Of a DNA stretch of 9,987 nucleotides, positions 1 to 6,366 are shown piece by piece (position 1 is the stretch's first letter; the number at the start of each line of letters is the position of its first letter). Location: contig JALWZV010000086.1 of assembly GCA_027002315.1 (NCBI GenBank), positions 1 through 9,987 of the forward strand. The letters are read 5' to 3'. The stretch is from Candidatus Roizmanbacteria bacterium (GTDB lineage: Bacteria; Patescibacteriota; Microgenomatia; UBA1406; GWC2-37-13). Both the position numbers and the translations under genes were made by a program. The notes below the pieces were generated by a model. That model saw only the letters and a list, made by a program, of their open reading frames with translations, was not told the origin of the DNA and ran no database searches.

Positions 1-26
1 AAATATAATTGTATCTAGTATTTTGT
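1..26 (+). repeat. AT-rich box, copy 1
   Basis: Positions 2-26 match 9718-9742 at 24 of 25 bases (core AATTGTATCTAGTATTTTGT). A related, expanded version lies at 6277-6309. It is next to GC-rich hairpin repeats in copies 1 and 3. Confidence 0.75.
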
Positions 27-40
27 CACGCGGAGCGTGA
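26..40. repeat. Hairpin TCACGC-GGA-GCGTGA
   Basis: A perfect six-base stem with a three-base loop. Its exact reverse complement lies at 9827-9841, inside the right-hand repeat element, so this is a movable module rather than a chance palindrome. Confidence 0.7.
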
Positions 41-58
41 CCTGGTTTGCCTTAAATT

Positions 59-116
59 AACCTTCAAGGTTTTCCCGTCTTCCGACAGGTCGGAATCCTC
101 TTTAACCTTGAAGGTT
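59..116. repeat. Nested palindromes forming a possible cruciform
   Basis: AACCTTCAAGGTT (59-71) and AACCTTGAAGGTT (104-116) are each odd palindromes and are reverse complements of each other. Between them lies a seven-base stem TTCCGAC-AG-GTCGGAA (80-95). The stretch can fold either as one long arm or as three small hairpins. Confidence 0.65.
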
Positions 117-132
117 TTGATATTATTTAGCA

Positions 133-204
133 CGTCATCACGAGCCTGCCTGCCGCAGGCAGGGAGCGAACGGAGAGAGCGACGTGGCAATCCCCGACGT
201 TATG
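133..204 (+). repeat. CGTCATCRCGAG interspersed element R1 with central palindrome
   Basis: The element starts CGTCATCACGAG and ends near GACGTGGCAATCCCCGACG. Its centre holds the perfect palindrome CCTGCCTGC-C-GCAGGCAGG (145-163). Positions 141-181 (41 bases) are identical to 9767-9807. GTCATYGCGAG...GCRATC-type elements are widespread in diverse bacteria; that placement is from general knowledge. Confidence 0.75.
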
Positions 205-213
205 ATAAATAAA

Positions 214-247
214 AATTGTAGGGGTCGACCAATGTGTCAACCTGTCA
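214..247 (+). repeat. GTAGGG...ATGTGTC interspersed repeat, copy 1
   Basis: It shares the pattern GTAGGGnnnGnnCnATGTGTC with 6914-6942. This copy has lost most of its stem pairing. It lies between elements R1 and R2. Confidence 0.5.
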
Positions 248-281
248 ATAAACGAGGTCGATTAATAGATTTTATTTAGCA

Positions 282-292
282 CGTCATCGCGA
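282..292 (+). repeat. Fragment of the interspersed element (R2)
   Basis: CGTCATCGCGA with no matching right end. The 25 bases at 268-292 match 119-143 at 23 positions, so the shared stretch includes the TTATTTAGCA leader of element R1. Confidence 0.55.
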
Positions 293-316
293 TTCACCTG
301 ATTTGTTGATAAATAT

Positions 317-365
317 CGTCATCGCGAGGAGACCAATTTATTGGTCGACGTGGCGATCTCCGTCT
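317..365 (+). repeat. Interspersed element R3 with inner hairpin
   Basis: CGTCATCGCGAG (317-328) leads into a seven-base stem GACCAAT-TT-ATTGGTC (331-346), followed by GACGTGGCGATCTCCGTC. The outer ATCGC and GCGAT segments can also pair, giving a long hairpin. Confidence 0.7.
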
Positions 366-418
366 TGATGAAGATAAAGCTGGCTATTGTTTAGTTCTTT
401 ATGAGTTGTGTTAAGAAT

Positions 419-483
419 CGTAACGACGGAGATCACTTCGTCGCTATGCCACGCTTAACGTGGCTACGTTTCTCGTGATGACG
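419..483 (-). repeat. Interspersed element R4, reversed, with inner hairpin
   Basis: On the minus strand it starts CGTCATCACGAG and ends in GATCTCCGTCGTTACG. The inner stem GCCACG-CTTAA-CGTGGC lies at 448-464 and an outer pair ATCAC/GTGAT at 432-436 and 475-479. It faces R3. Confidence 0.7.
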
Positions 484-491
484 ATATTCTA

Positions 492-536
492 GGGGCGGAG
501 ATCGCCACGTTCGCTTATCGCTCGCTCGCGATGACG
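492..536 (-). repeat. Interspersed element R5, reversed
   Basis: On the minus strand it runs from CGTCATCGCGAG to GGCGATCTCCGCCCC, with outer ATCGC (501-505) and GCGAT (528-532) able to pair. It starts 28 bases after the tatD stop in the direction of transcription, so its hairpin could mark the 3' end of that mRNA, though no T-run follows. Confidence 0.65.
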
Positions 537-564
537 TGAGAGAGTAGTCATCATTCTTTATTCT

Positions 565-1407
565 TTAACCTTTATAGCTCTCAAGATTAAATAACCTTAG
601 TCCATTTTCTAAGGTTTGTTTTTGAATGTAGCTTAATTTTTCACCCAAAGTTTTTGCTATATATTTAGCCACAATGTTTAAGTTTGCAGGTGTGTTTGGG
701 TATAGTCTCTTACTGCGTAAAGGTTCTGGGAGGAGGTAAGGAGAGTCTGTTTCCAGTACAAGTAAGTTTAGGGGAACGCTTTTAATGAAATCTTGTTTTA
801 CTTTATCATAGGTGATGTCTCCGTCCACGCCTATGAAGATACTGTGTTGTTTGGCAAACTCGAGGAGTTTTTTGTCTGGTTCACAACAGTGGAAAACTGT
901 TTTGTTAGAAAGTTGGGAGGTCCAATTATTGTTAAGTACCTCCAATAGCTCATCAACAGCTTCCCTGTTGTGCAGAATAAGACTTTTACTGTGTTCTATG
1001 GCTAGCTTTATTTGTTTAATTAGTACTTGTTTTTGTAAACTGATAAATACATTGTCCACACGGTATGTTTTATAGACAGTCTCGACGTAAATATGTTTAT
1101 CTAATCCAACCTCTCCAACAGCCACAACTTTATCGCTCCTTAACAGTTCGTTAACCTGGTCAATCACAACATCAACCGTTTCCTCTTTGTTTTTAGATTT
1201 AAGCTTGTAAACATGATGCGGGTGGACTCCAACCGCAGCATAGATGTTATTACGTTTACTAGCTACTTCAACAGCTTTTTTAGATGTTTTTATGTCTGTC
1301 CCAGGAACGACGAAGTACTCAACTCCAGACAGAATGGACTTTTTAATAACCTCGTCTAGATTTTTTTTAAACCTCTTGAAGTTTAGATGGCAGTGTGTGT
1401 CAAACAT
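565..1407 (-). CDS. tatD: TatD-family metal-dependent hydrolase (putative DNase)
   Basis: This 280-residue protein belongs to the TatD family of TIM-barrel metal hydrolases, cytoplasmic enzymes reported as 3'-5' DNases or RNA/DNA-processing nucleases. The metal ligands are visible in order: H5 and H7 in FDTHCHL near the N-terminus, the GVHPHH segment at 60-65, E99 in AVGEVGLD, H146 in LILHNREA, H173 in VFHCCEP and D221 in LETDSPYL. The family C-terminal NTPANLNIVAKYIA segment is also present. It is slightly longer than the usual 255-265 residues because of a small insertion after GLD (about 103-126). Its ATG overlaps the TAA of the upstream PP2C gene by one base, so translation is probably coupled; no Shine-Dalgarno sequence is visible. 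The family assignment is secure, the exact substrate is not known. Confidence 0.93.
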   Translation of the reverse strand: MFDTHCHLNFKRFKKNLDEVIKKSILSGVEYFVVPGTDIKTSKKAVEVASKRNNIYAAVGVHPHHVYKLKSKNKEETVDVVIDQVNELLRSDKVVAVGEVGLDKHIYVETVYKTYRVDNVFISLQKQVLIKQIKLAIEHSKSLILHNREAVDELLEVLNNNWTSQLSNKTVFHCCEPDKKLLEFAKQHSIFIGVDGDITYDKVKQDFIKSVPLNLLVLETDSPYLLPEPLRSKRLYPNTPANLNIVAKYIAKTLGEKLSYIQKQTLENGLRLFNLESYKG

Positions 1408-3749
1408 TATTCAACTTGAAAAACTATCATAGAGACATCGTCATGAACAGATCCTTCTCCTGGATTACTACCACCAGTTTTTAATTTTTCTTTAACAGTG
1501 TCTCTGATAAATATATCCAACCTTTTATTTTCAGGTTTATCTCTGACTATTTCCGGAAGAACCTCTTCTATTTTAATACCACTGTTTTCTAGTCCATCGC
1601 TGGCCACGATGACAACATCTCCAGCTGTAAGCTGCATATCTTGTCGAACAACGCGATACTGTTGCATCTCGGTTTGTGATGCCATTCTATCTGGTTCAAA
1701 GGATAACTGTGCTTTTCCTCTTTCTTGTGTGATCTTTTCAACCTTTCCACTGGAACTGTGGTATATAAATACCATAGCGTCGCTGTTTACTGCACACTCA
1801 AGTTTTTTTGTTTCTCTGTTGTACCTTGCAAGAGCAAGCGTTGTTGCAGAGATTTTCTCTCGTTGTTGCAAATCGCGTAGTAATTGCTCTTGGTTGCTTA
1901 GATTTAAGATCTTGCCTGGTGAGGATTCCTGAGATTTAAGTTTTTTTAAAGCTAAAATCAATCTCCTTCGTTCTTCTGTTATCATAGTGGGAATATCTAT
2001 ACCTTGAAACGATTTATATATGTGATAAACTGCTGTTTGAATGTTAAAACCATCTTCTTTCATAAGTGACAAGGCTGATTTTACGGCCTGTCGTGCGGTT
2101 ATTTGAGGTAACGCAGTTCCCGACACCCCATCTGCAACAACAGCCGAGATGTATTTGCCATCAATCCTTATTCCTAGAGCGTCCTGGTTTTTATCAAATG
2201 CCTCTAACAATGATACTGGTAATTTGTCAAAATGCCTTGTTAGTATTCGAATTCTTTCACCACCTGGTATTAAGATTTCATCGTTTCCGTCGCTTGGGTT
2301 CTCAACGGCAACCTCAGTATCTGACATCTCCATCGTGACGACACGATTCTTGTTCATAAACTTCTGATAACTGCTTTGTGCAATAATCTTAATATTGAAC
2401 TCTGGGTTGATGTAAGCTACGGAGCCATCTGGTTGTTCTTCTGCCTTAAGGTGATATGTTTCATCCTCTATTATTACGGTTACGACGTCTTCGCTGTTTG
2501 GGTCAATGCTTATTATTATATCTTCATCATCTTTTGCTTTTTTGAAAAAGGTTTGTCTTGCTTCGTTTGACAAGACCAAAGCGTGAAATATGTAACCTTT
2601 ATCCCATGTACCTTTAAACATATTTTTGTAAACTTCTGGAGAGTAGATTGATATATAGATTTTTTCCGCACTTGCATTAGGTGAAAAACTTAAGTTTAAG
2701 GTGGGAACAATGTTCACGTCTTCCGGCTTGTCTCCTGGCTTGAACTCAGTATTAACACTAACACTCTTCTCAACTCTTAACTGTTCTGGATCTTCTACTA
2801 ATCTATAACGACCCCTTTCAGTCTCTTGATAAGTAACGTAGTTGAGTTGCGTGCCCTTCTCCAGTCTGTTTTGCATCTCCTGCATCTGGCGAAACTCTTC
2901 TGTTGATAGCGGCTCGGTTCTTTCCCTCTTTTTCTTCAGATTCTTTTTAATCTCGTCTAAAGTGGTTCCATTCGATGGGGCTGTAACAGGAGGTGGTGGT
3001 ACCGTCTCTGTTTTTGTTCGGGGTTCATAGATATACTCAAGTAATTCTGTCTCATGGTTATTAAGGTTATTAACCTTGTTGTTCTGATTTGCTCTTTGTA
3101 TAAATCCATCTTTATCTTTTCTAACCTCAGCTTCTGCGTACACAGCTTGAGCTATAATTTCGCTCAAAAACAACTTTTTATCTCCGATATCTATTCCAAA
3201 CATAGTTGATATCCACTGTATCGAGGCGATGTCGTCCTCTAACTTATCAAAATCTCCTTCATATGCATCTAAGATATCTTTTTTGAATTGTGTAAATCCA
3301 CTAACACCTTCCCGACTATCCTTTTTAAAGTAAATATTGTAAAGGGTCTTCATATTATCGGAAGTTAACTCGTGATCAGAGTAATCTAGATCTGTACCTA
3401 AAACATGATTTAACAACAAAGATAAATGTTTTCTGTGTTCGCGGTTGGCCCCATGATTAATTGCACTGCTTGACTCTTGAGCCCATATTACAACCTGTTG
3501 ATTTGAAGAAAGTCTTTCTCCTTCCGCTTGTCTTTGTTCCCAGTATTTAGTCCTTAAATCTACCGACTTTTTTTCTATAATCTCTTCCACCTCAGGAGGA
3601 ACTCTGTCTTTAATTTCTATCGCTGGATCCTGAATCGCTTTTTCTGGATTTAATGCCTCGGGAGAGATGAGTATACGGGCTTGTAGTCCTACGGATTCGT
3701 GAAAATTTGGTATCTCTGGTGTTATCCTTATTTCAGGAGCTTCTGTCAT
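1407..3749 (-). CDS. Large protein with C-terminal PP2C-type Ser/Thr phosphatase domain
   Basis: The protein is 780 residues from the ATG at 3747-3749; a GTG at 3762-3764 would add five. I prefer the ATG because a TATAAT box ends six bases before it and overlaps the GTG-start region. Residues about 500-780 are a PP2C phosphatase: NQDA at 521-524, AVVADGVSG with D540 and G541, ATTLALARY from about 635, a SDA version of the GDS strand at 656-658, VVIVASDG with D718, and HDDVSMIV with D770/D771. The metal-binding aspartates are therefore kept. The Arg that binds phosphate in many PP2Cs, three residues before the Asn of the NxD motif, is not seen (Phe there). Residues 1-240 look helical and charged, 250-260 is a Pro-rich linker, and 340-490 looks beta-rich; I recognise none of these. 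No signal peptide or membrane segment is visible. It lies between a small membrane protein and tatD. Confidence 0.85.
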   Translation of the reverse strand: MTEAPEIRITPEIPNFHESVGLQARILISPEALNPEKAIQDPAIEIKDRVPPEVEEIIEKKSVDLRTKYWEQRQAEGERLSSNQQVVIWAQESSSAINHGANREHRKHLSLLLNHVLGTDLDYSDHELTSDNMKTLYNIYFKKDSREGVSGFTQFKKDILDAYEGDFDKLEDDIASIQWISTMFGIDIGDKKLFLSEIIAQAVYAEAEVRKDKDGFIQRANQNNKVNNLNNHETELLEYIYEPRTKTETVPPPPVTAPSNGTTLDEIKKNLKKKRERTEPLSTEEFRQMQEMQNRLEKGTQLNYVTYQETERGRYRLVEDPEQLRVEKSVSVNTEFKPGDKPEDVNIVPTLNLSFSPNASAEKIYISIYSPEVYKNMFKGTWDKGYIFHALVLSNEARQTFFKKAKDDEDIIISIDPNSEDVVTVIIEDETYHLKAEEQPDGSVAYINPEFNIKIIAQSSYQKFMNKNRVVTMEMSDTEVAVENPSDGNDEILIPGGERIRILTRHFDKLPVSLLEAFDKNQDALGIRIDGKYISAVVADGVSGTALPQITARQAVKSALSLMKEDGFNIQTAVYHIYKSFQGIDIPTMITEERRRLILALKKLKSQESSPGKILNLSNQEQLLRDLQQREKISATTLALARYNRETKKLECAVNSDAMVFIYHSSSGKVEKITQERGKAQLSFEPDRMASQTEMQQYRVVRQDMQLTAGDVVIVASDGLENSGIKIEEVLPEIVRDKPENKRLDIFIRDTVKEKLKTGGSNPGEGSVHDDVSMIVFQVE

Positions 3750-3755
3750 AGTAAT

Positions 3756-3761
3756 ATTATA
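3756..3761 (-). promoter_or_regulatory. -10 box of the PP2C gene
   Basis: TATAAT on the minus strand is followed by ATTACT and then the ATG at 3747-3749. It lies just inside the gap after the small membrane gene. It argues for an internal promoter within the leftward run and for the ATG rather than the GTG at 3762-3764. The -35 region is poor. Confidence 0.45.
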
Positions 3762-3771
3762 CACGGAAAGC

Positions 3772-3963
3772 TTAGAATATCAGACTCAGCACAATAGACA
3801 AAACAAGACCTGTCTCATAAGATTTCATAACATACCCAACAACTAGTCCTACAACAAACAAGGCAATCATTACGTATAAGTCAAAGTACTTTCTTATCCC
3901 AAAGGCAAAATGCATAGTCATAATGTAAACGAAGGAAATTATTAGATATATAAACAAGTCCAT
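3772..3963 (-). CDS. Small hydrophobic membrane protein, 63 residues, function unknown
   Basis: I do not recognise this family. The protein is nearly all hydrophobic, with probable membrane segments at about 3-22, 29-47 and 50-63, separated by short charged turns (RKYFD and KSYE). It ends inside a hydrophobic stretch. Its ATG starts two bases after the TAA of the MFS-like gene, giving TAAAGATG, which is typical of coupled translation and is the main reason for believing the gene is real. It may be an accessory subunit of the transporter-like protein or a separate small membrane protein. Its stop codon lies 22 bases before the preferred start of the PP2C gene. Confidence 0.68.
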   Translation of the reverse strand: MDLFIYLIISFVYIMTMHFAFGIRKYFDLYVMIALFVVGLVVGYVMKSYETGLVLSIVLSLIF

Positions 3964-3965
3964 CT

Positions 3966-5168
3966 TTAATTTTGAAACTTATCTTCTCGGGCTCTTACAA
4001 CACTGATAAACGTTGCAACTGCTGTATAAATTAGAACTGTTTCTTTAAACAAACTTGTGTATGCGGCTACTATCAAAATGGATAAAAATATAATTATGGA
4101 AATAGAGTATACAAGTTCGTGATATGTAAAATAGGCAATAGCAGACATTCTTTTTGATGCAAGAAGACTGTAGCTGTCATGAATGTTGCGATAAACGCTT
4201 TTGATTGGAGTAGCAAAACTTTCGTAAGCACCAATAGTTATTGGATCTATAAGAAATAATCGCCCCAAAAATGCAAATGAGTGAGCAATGGTGGCGACAT
4301 GTAAAAAGGTAGAGTGATGTTTGTGTTTGTCAAAGTACATACCTGTTAGATAACGCGCTATTATGGAAAACAATGCGGCCAGTGAGAAGATGAGTCCAGT
4401 TGTTTCCAATTTAATGCCCATTAGTATGATGATGAAGGGCCAGAGGAGATCATATGTGTAATTTTCTGTGGCCTCGGAGATAAATGAAAGAGCTTGATGT
4501 CTATATGATTTATCTTCTAACCAGACTAGAAAGTGTTTAAGTGAGACGCCGTTTTTATGTTTATGATGTGGTAAGAAAAATATTGGTATAACAGAGAAAA
4601 GCAATATAACAAAGGAAAACAAGTAAATGGCCCCAAATCCAAAGAATGTGATAATTAATCCTCCTGTGATAGGACCGCCAATAGCACCAATTCTTTGTAG
4701 AATAGCAAGTTTACCAATATCTTCACCAATACGTCCAGTTTTATCATCTTCGCTGATTGTGCTATAACGTGCTATCCAGTAAAAAGGGATACTTAGACCG
4801 AGAGAGATGCTTGAGATTATAAGCATACTTGGGTTTTTGTAGGCGACAGATAGAGCAAGAATAAAGATAAGTAAGAAAAGTGTCCCAACTGTGACACTTC
4901 TCCTAAAACCTATAGACTCAATGATGTGGGCGATGGGAAGGGAAAATAACAGAGTTGTGCTTCTAGCAATCACATAATACAACAATGCGAGTGCAATGGC
5001 CTGAGGTTTCCCCAGTGAAAGCTGAAGCCCTATTTTATAGACATAAAAAGGTATAAATATTGTTATGAGTGATAGTGATAAAGAGCGTAGGAATGCGTTT
5101 ACGAAAAAACTGTAAACTCCGTTTTCAAAGTGAGGAATTATCAACTCATTGTGTCTGTGAGCAACCAT
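3966..5168 (-). CDS. MFS-like multi-spanning membrane protein
   Basis: This 400-residue protein has about eleven or twelve hydrophobic segments in two halves: roughly 18-45, 55-80, 93-110, 113-133, 158-177 and 179-200, then 238-252, 256-275, 287-306, 345-370 and 372-391. The length and a hydrophilic central loop (201-225, His- and Lys-rich) fit the Major Facilitator Superfamily. Both halves carry a loop resembling the MFS motif A after the second segment: ESIGFRRS at 84-91 and GMYFDKHK at 276-283. A charged loop DDKTGRIGED (141-150) follows the fourth segment. The substrate cannot be read from sequence. The gene starts 41 bases after the glycosyltransferase and is followed two bases later by the small membrane protein, so export or envelope-related transport is plausible but only inferred. 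Confidence 0.82.
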   Translation of the reverse strand: MVAHRHNELIIPHFENGVYSFFVNAFLRSLSLSLITIFIPFYVYKIGLQLSLGKPQAIALALLYYVIARSTTLLFSLPIAHIIESIGFRRSVTVGTLFLLIFILALSVAYKNPSMLIISSISLGLSIPFYWIARYSTISEDDKTGRIGEDIGKLAILQRIGAIGGPITGGLIITFFGFGAIYLFSFVILLFSVIPIFFLPHHKHKNGVSLKHFLVWLEDKSYRHQALSFISEATENYTYDLLWPFIIILMGIKLETTGLIFSLAALFSIIARYLTGMYFDKHKHHSTFLHVATIAHSFAFLGRLFLIDPITIGAYESFATPIKSVYRNIHDSYSLLASKRMSAIAYFTYHELVYSISIIIFLSILIVAAYTSLFKETVLIYTAVATFISVVRAREDKFQN

Positions 5169-5204
5169 ATATTTAATATTAGATTATTAAAGGTAAAAAT
5201 CAAG
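5169..5204 (-). promoter_or_regulatory. Possible weak promoter of the MFS-like gene
   Basis: In the 41-base gap after the glycosyltransferase the minus strand reads TTGATT, 16 bases, TAATAT, 7 bases, ATG. Both hexamers match consensus at only four of six positions, and the region is very AT-rich, so chance is a real alternative. TCTAAT one register away (5178-5183) is an alternative -10. Confidence 0.28.
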
Positions 5205-5209
5205 ACAAC

Positions 5210-6226
5210 CTATTGAATTAAGAGTAAAGCATCCTGAAAATCTTTTTTGAATTTCTTTGATGTGAAGTTTTTAGATCTTTGATAAGATTTTTTGCCAAGT
5301 TCTTGAGTTAGTTGAGGATGAAAATAAAGCTCTCCTATTTGGTTAGCAATGTCGTTTGGATCGTTTGGATTGGCAAATAATGCTGTGTTTTGGGCTGTTT
5401 CGTGGAACACTGGTATATCTGCGAGCACCGATGGTGTTTTTTGTGAGGCCGCTTCTAGATAAGAAAAACCAAAACCTTCATCTCGTGAGACGAGCACATT
5501 TAGAGCAGCTTTTTGATAGAGTATTTTTAACTCGTGATTACTGATAAATCCTGTAAAAATAAATCTCTTATCGCCTTTTGTGATTTTTAGGAACTCTTTA
5601 AGTTCTTGTTGCCAAGGATGATTCAGGTTGTTAGTTGTTTTAAACACTTTTCCAACAACAACACAGGATATGTTAATTATCTGTACAGCTTTTGCTAAGT
5701 TGATTAGGTTTTTGTTCCAGGTAGCATCTCCTACATATAGACAGAACTTAGACGGGAGGTTATTCAGGACTTCCTTGTTTTTTTCGAGTTGAGAAAAGGA
5801 CTCACTTAATGGCGGGTAAACCACACTTATGTTTTGTGTGTGAAGATTTAATATTTTAGACAAGGATTCTTTACTCGCATGTGAGTCCGTAATAATTAAA
5901 TCATATTGCTTTAAAGCGATTTTATTAAGCAATTTGTATACTTTTCCGCGCATACCAATAGGGAAGTGTTTTGGATATTTTAGTGGTATTATATCGTGAA
6001 TCACAGCTACCTGTTTTTTTGCGATACGCTGTAGTGTTAATGGTTGTTGCAGTGGATCAAAGAATGGGTTAATAAACACAGAGTTATATGGAATTTTTCT
6101 TAGATTAGTGACAAAATGGAATTTGTTGGAGAATGCTGACCTCATTATCTCCAGATACCTTCCTAGACCTCTAAATCTACTCAACGCATCTTTTTCAATA
6201 GGGTTATATACATATATTGGAGACAT
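5210..6226 (-). CDS. Glycosyltransferase family 4-like (GT-B fold)
   Basis: This 338-residue protein has the marks of a GT4 retaining glycosyltransferase. The N-terminal half has VAVIHDIIPLKYP (73-85), typical of mannosyltransferase-like GT4 enzymes, then a linker with VVYPP (135-139). The C-terminal nucleotide-sugar half has LYVGDATWNKN (163-173), FTGFIS (224-229) and the E-x7-E motif DEGFGFSYLEA with E250 and E258. Family members commonly run 340-400 residues, so it is compact but complete. It would act in the cytoplasm or at the inner membrane face, transferring a sugar from a nucleotide donor to a glycan or lipid acceptor; donor and acceptor are unknown. It is the first gene of the leftward run, starting at an ATG six bases from a TATAAT box, and ends with TAG. 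Confidence 0.92.
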   Translation of the reverse strand: MSPIYVYNPIEKDALSRFRGLGRYLEIMRSAFSNKFHFVTNLRKIPYNSVFINPFFDPLQQPLTLQRIAKKQVAVIHDIIPLKYPKHFPIGMRGKVYKLLNKIALKQYDLIITDSHASKESLSKILNLHTQNISVVYPPLSESFSQLEKNKEVLNNLPSKFCLYVGDATWNKNLINLAKAVQIINISCVVVGKVFKTTNNLNHPWQQELKEFLKITKGDKRFIFTGFISNHELKILYQKAALNVLVSRDEGFGFSYLEAASQKTPSVLADIPVFHETAQNTALFANPNDPNDIANQIGELYFHPQLTQELGKKSYQRSKNFTSKKFKKDFQDALLLIQ

Positions 6227-6232
6227 AGAAAC

Positions 6233-6238
6233 ATTATA
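6233..6238 (-). promoter_or_regulatory. -10 box of the glycosyltransferase gene
   Basis: A perfect TATAAT on the minus strand ends six bases before the ATG at 6224-6226 (TATAAT-GTTTCT-ATG). With the usual 6-8 base distance from -10 to transcription start, the mRNA would begin at or near the ATG. No good -35 hexamer is seen at 16-18 bases. Confidence 0.55.
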
Positions 6239-6276
6239 TATTAAAATCCTGATTTCTAATTTCTAATTTTTAAACA

Positions 6277-6316
6277 AATATAATTGTATTTAGTATTTAG
6301 TATTTTGTATTTTATT
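6277..6316 (+). repeat. AT-rich box, copy 2, in the divergent promoter region
   Basis: AATATAATTGTATTTAGTATT is followed by a second TAGTATTTTGTATTTTA unit. It is the same family as the boxes at 1-26 and 9718-9742, here with an internal duplication of TAGTATTT. It occupies much of the 140-base gap between the divergent glycosyltransferase and Dcd-family genes. Confidence 0.6.
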
Positions 6317-6353
6317 TTTTTCTTCTCTTGAAATTGATTTTTGTTTTTGTTAA

Positions 6354-6359
6354 TCTAAT
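6354..6359 (+). promoter_or_regulatory. Candidate -10 box of the Dcd-family gene
   Basis: TCTAAT (five of six matches to TATAAT) ends seven bases before the ATG at 6367, the same geometry as at ndk and folA. It supports the ATG start over the upstream TTG. The -35 region is unclear. Confidence 0.35.
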
Positions 6360-6366
6360 TTCCGAT

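Larger units (their letters stand above)
1..564. other. Gene-free repeat mosaic at the left end
   Basis: No reading frame here resembles a protein; the one open frame at its left end runs straight through hairpin repeats. The stretch consists of an AT-rich box, small hairpins, five copies or fragments of one interspersed element in two orientations, and one GTAGGG-type repeat. It is visibly richer in G and C than the neighbouring genes. No tRNA, rRNA, CRISPR array or rho-independent terminator is seen. Confidence 0.7.

Noticed and set aside
9..212. Open frame of 67 codons on the plus strand
   Set aside because: It runs through hairpins and interspersed repeats and its translation resembles no protein; it is a product of repeat sequence.
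133..536. CRISPR array
   Set aside because: Copies are in both orientations, unevenly spaced and with differing hairpin centres; there are no uniform spacers and no cas genes.
492..564. Rho-independent terminator after tatD
   Set aside because: A hairpin-forming repeat is present but no T-run follows it on the minus strand, so I did not call a terminator.
1498..1932. 144-codon open frame opposite the PP2C domain
   Set aside because: It is antisense to a strongly motif-supported coding region; its Ser- and Cys-rich translation is typical of a shadow frame.
6328..6366. Upstream TTG start for the Dcd-family gene
   Set aside because: It would add a hydrophobic 13-residue stretch absent from the family, and the ATG at 6367 has a -10-like box at the distance seen for other genes here.
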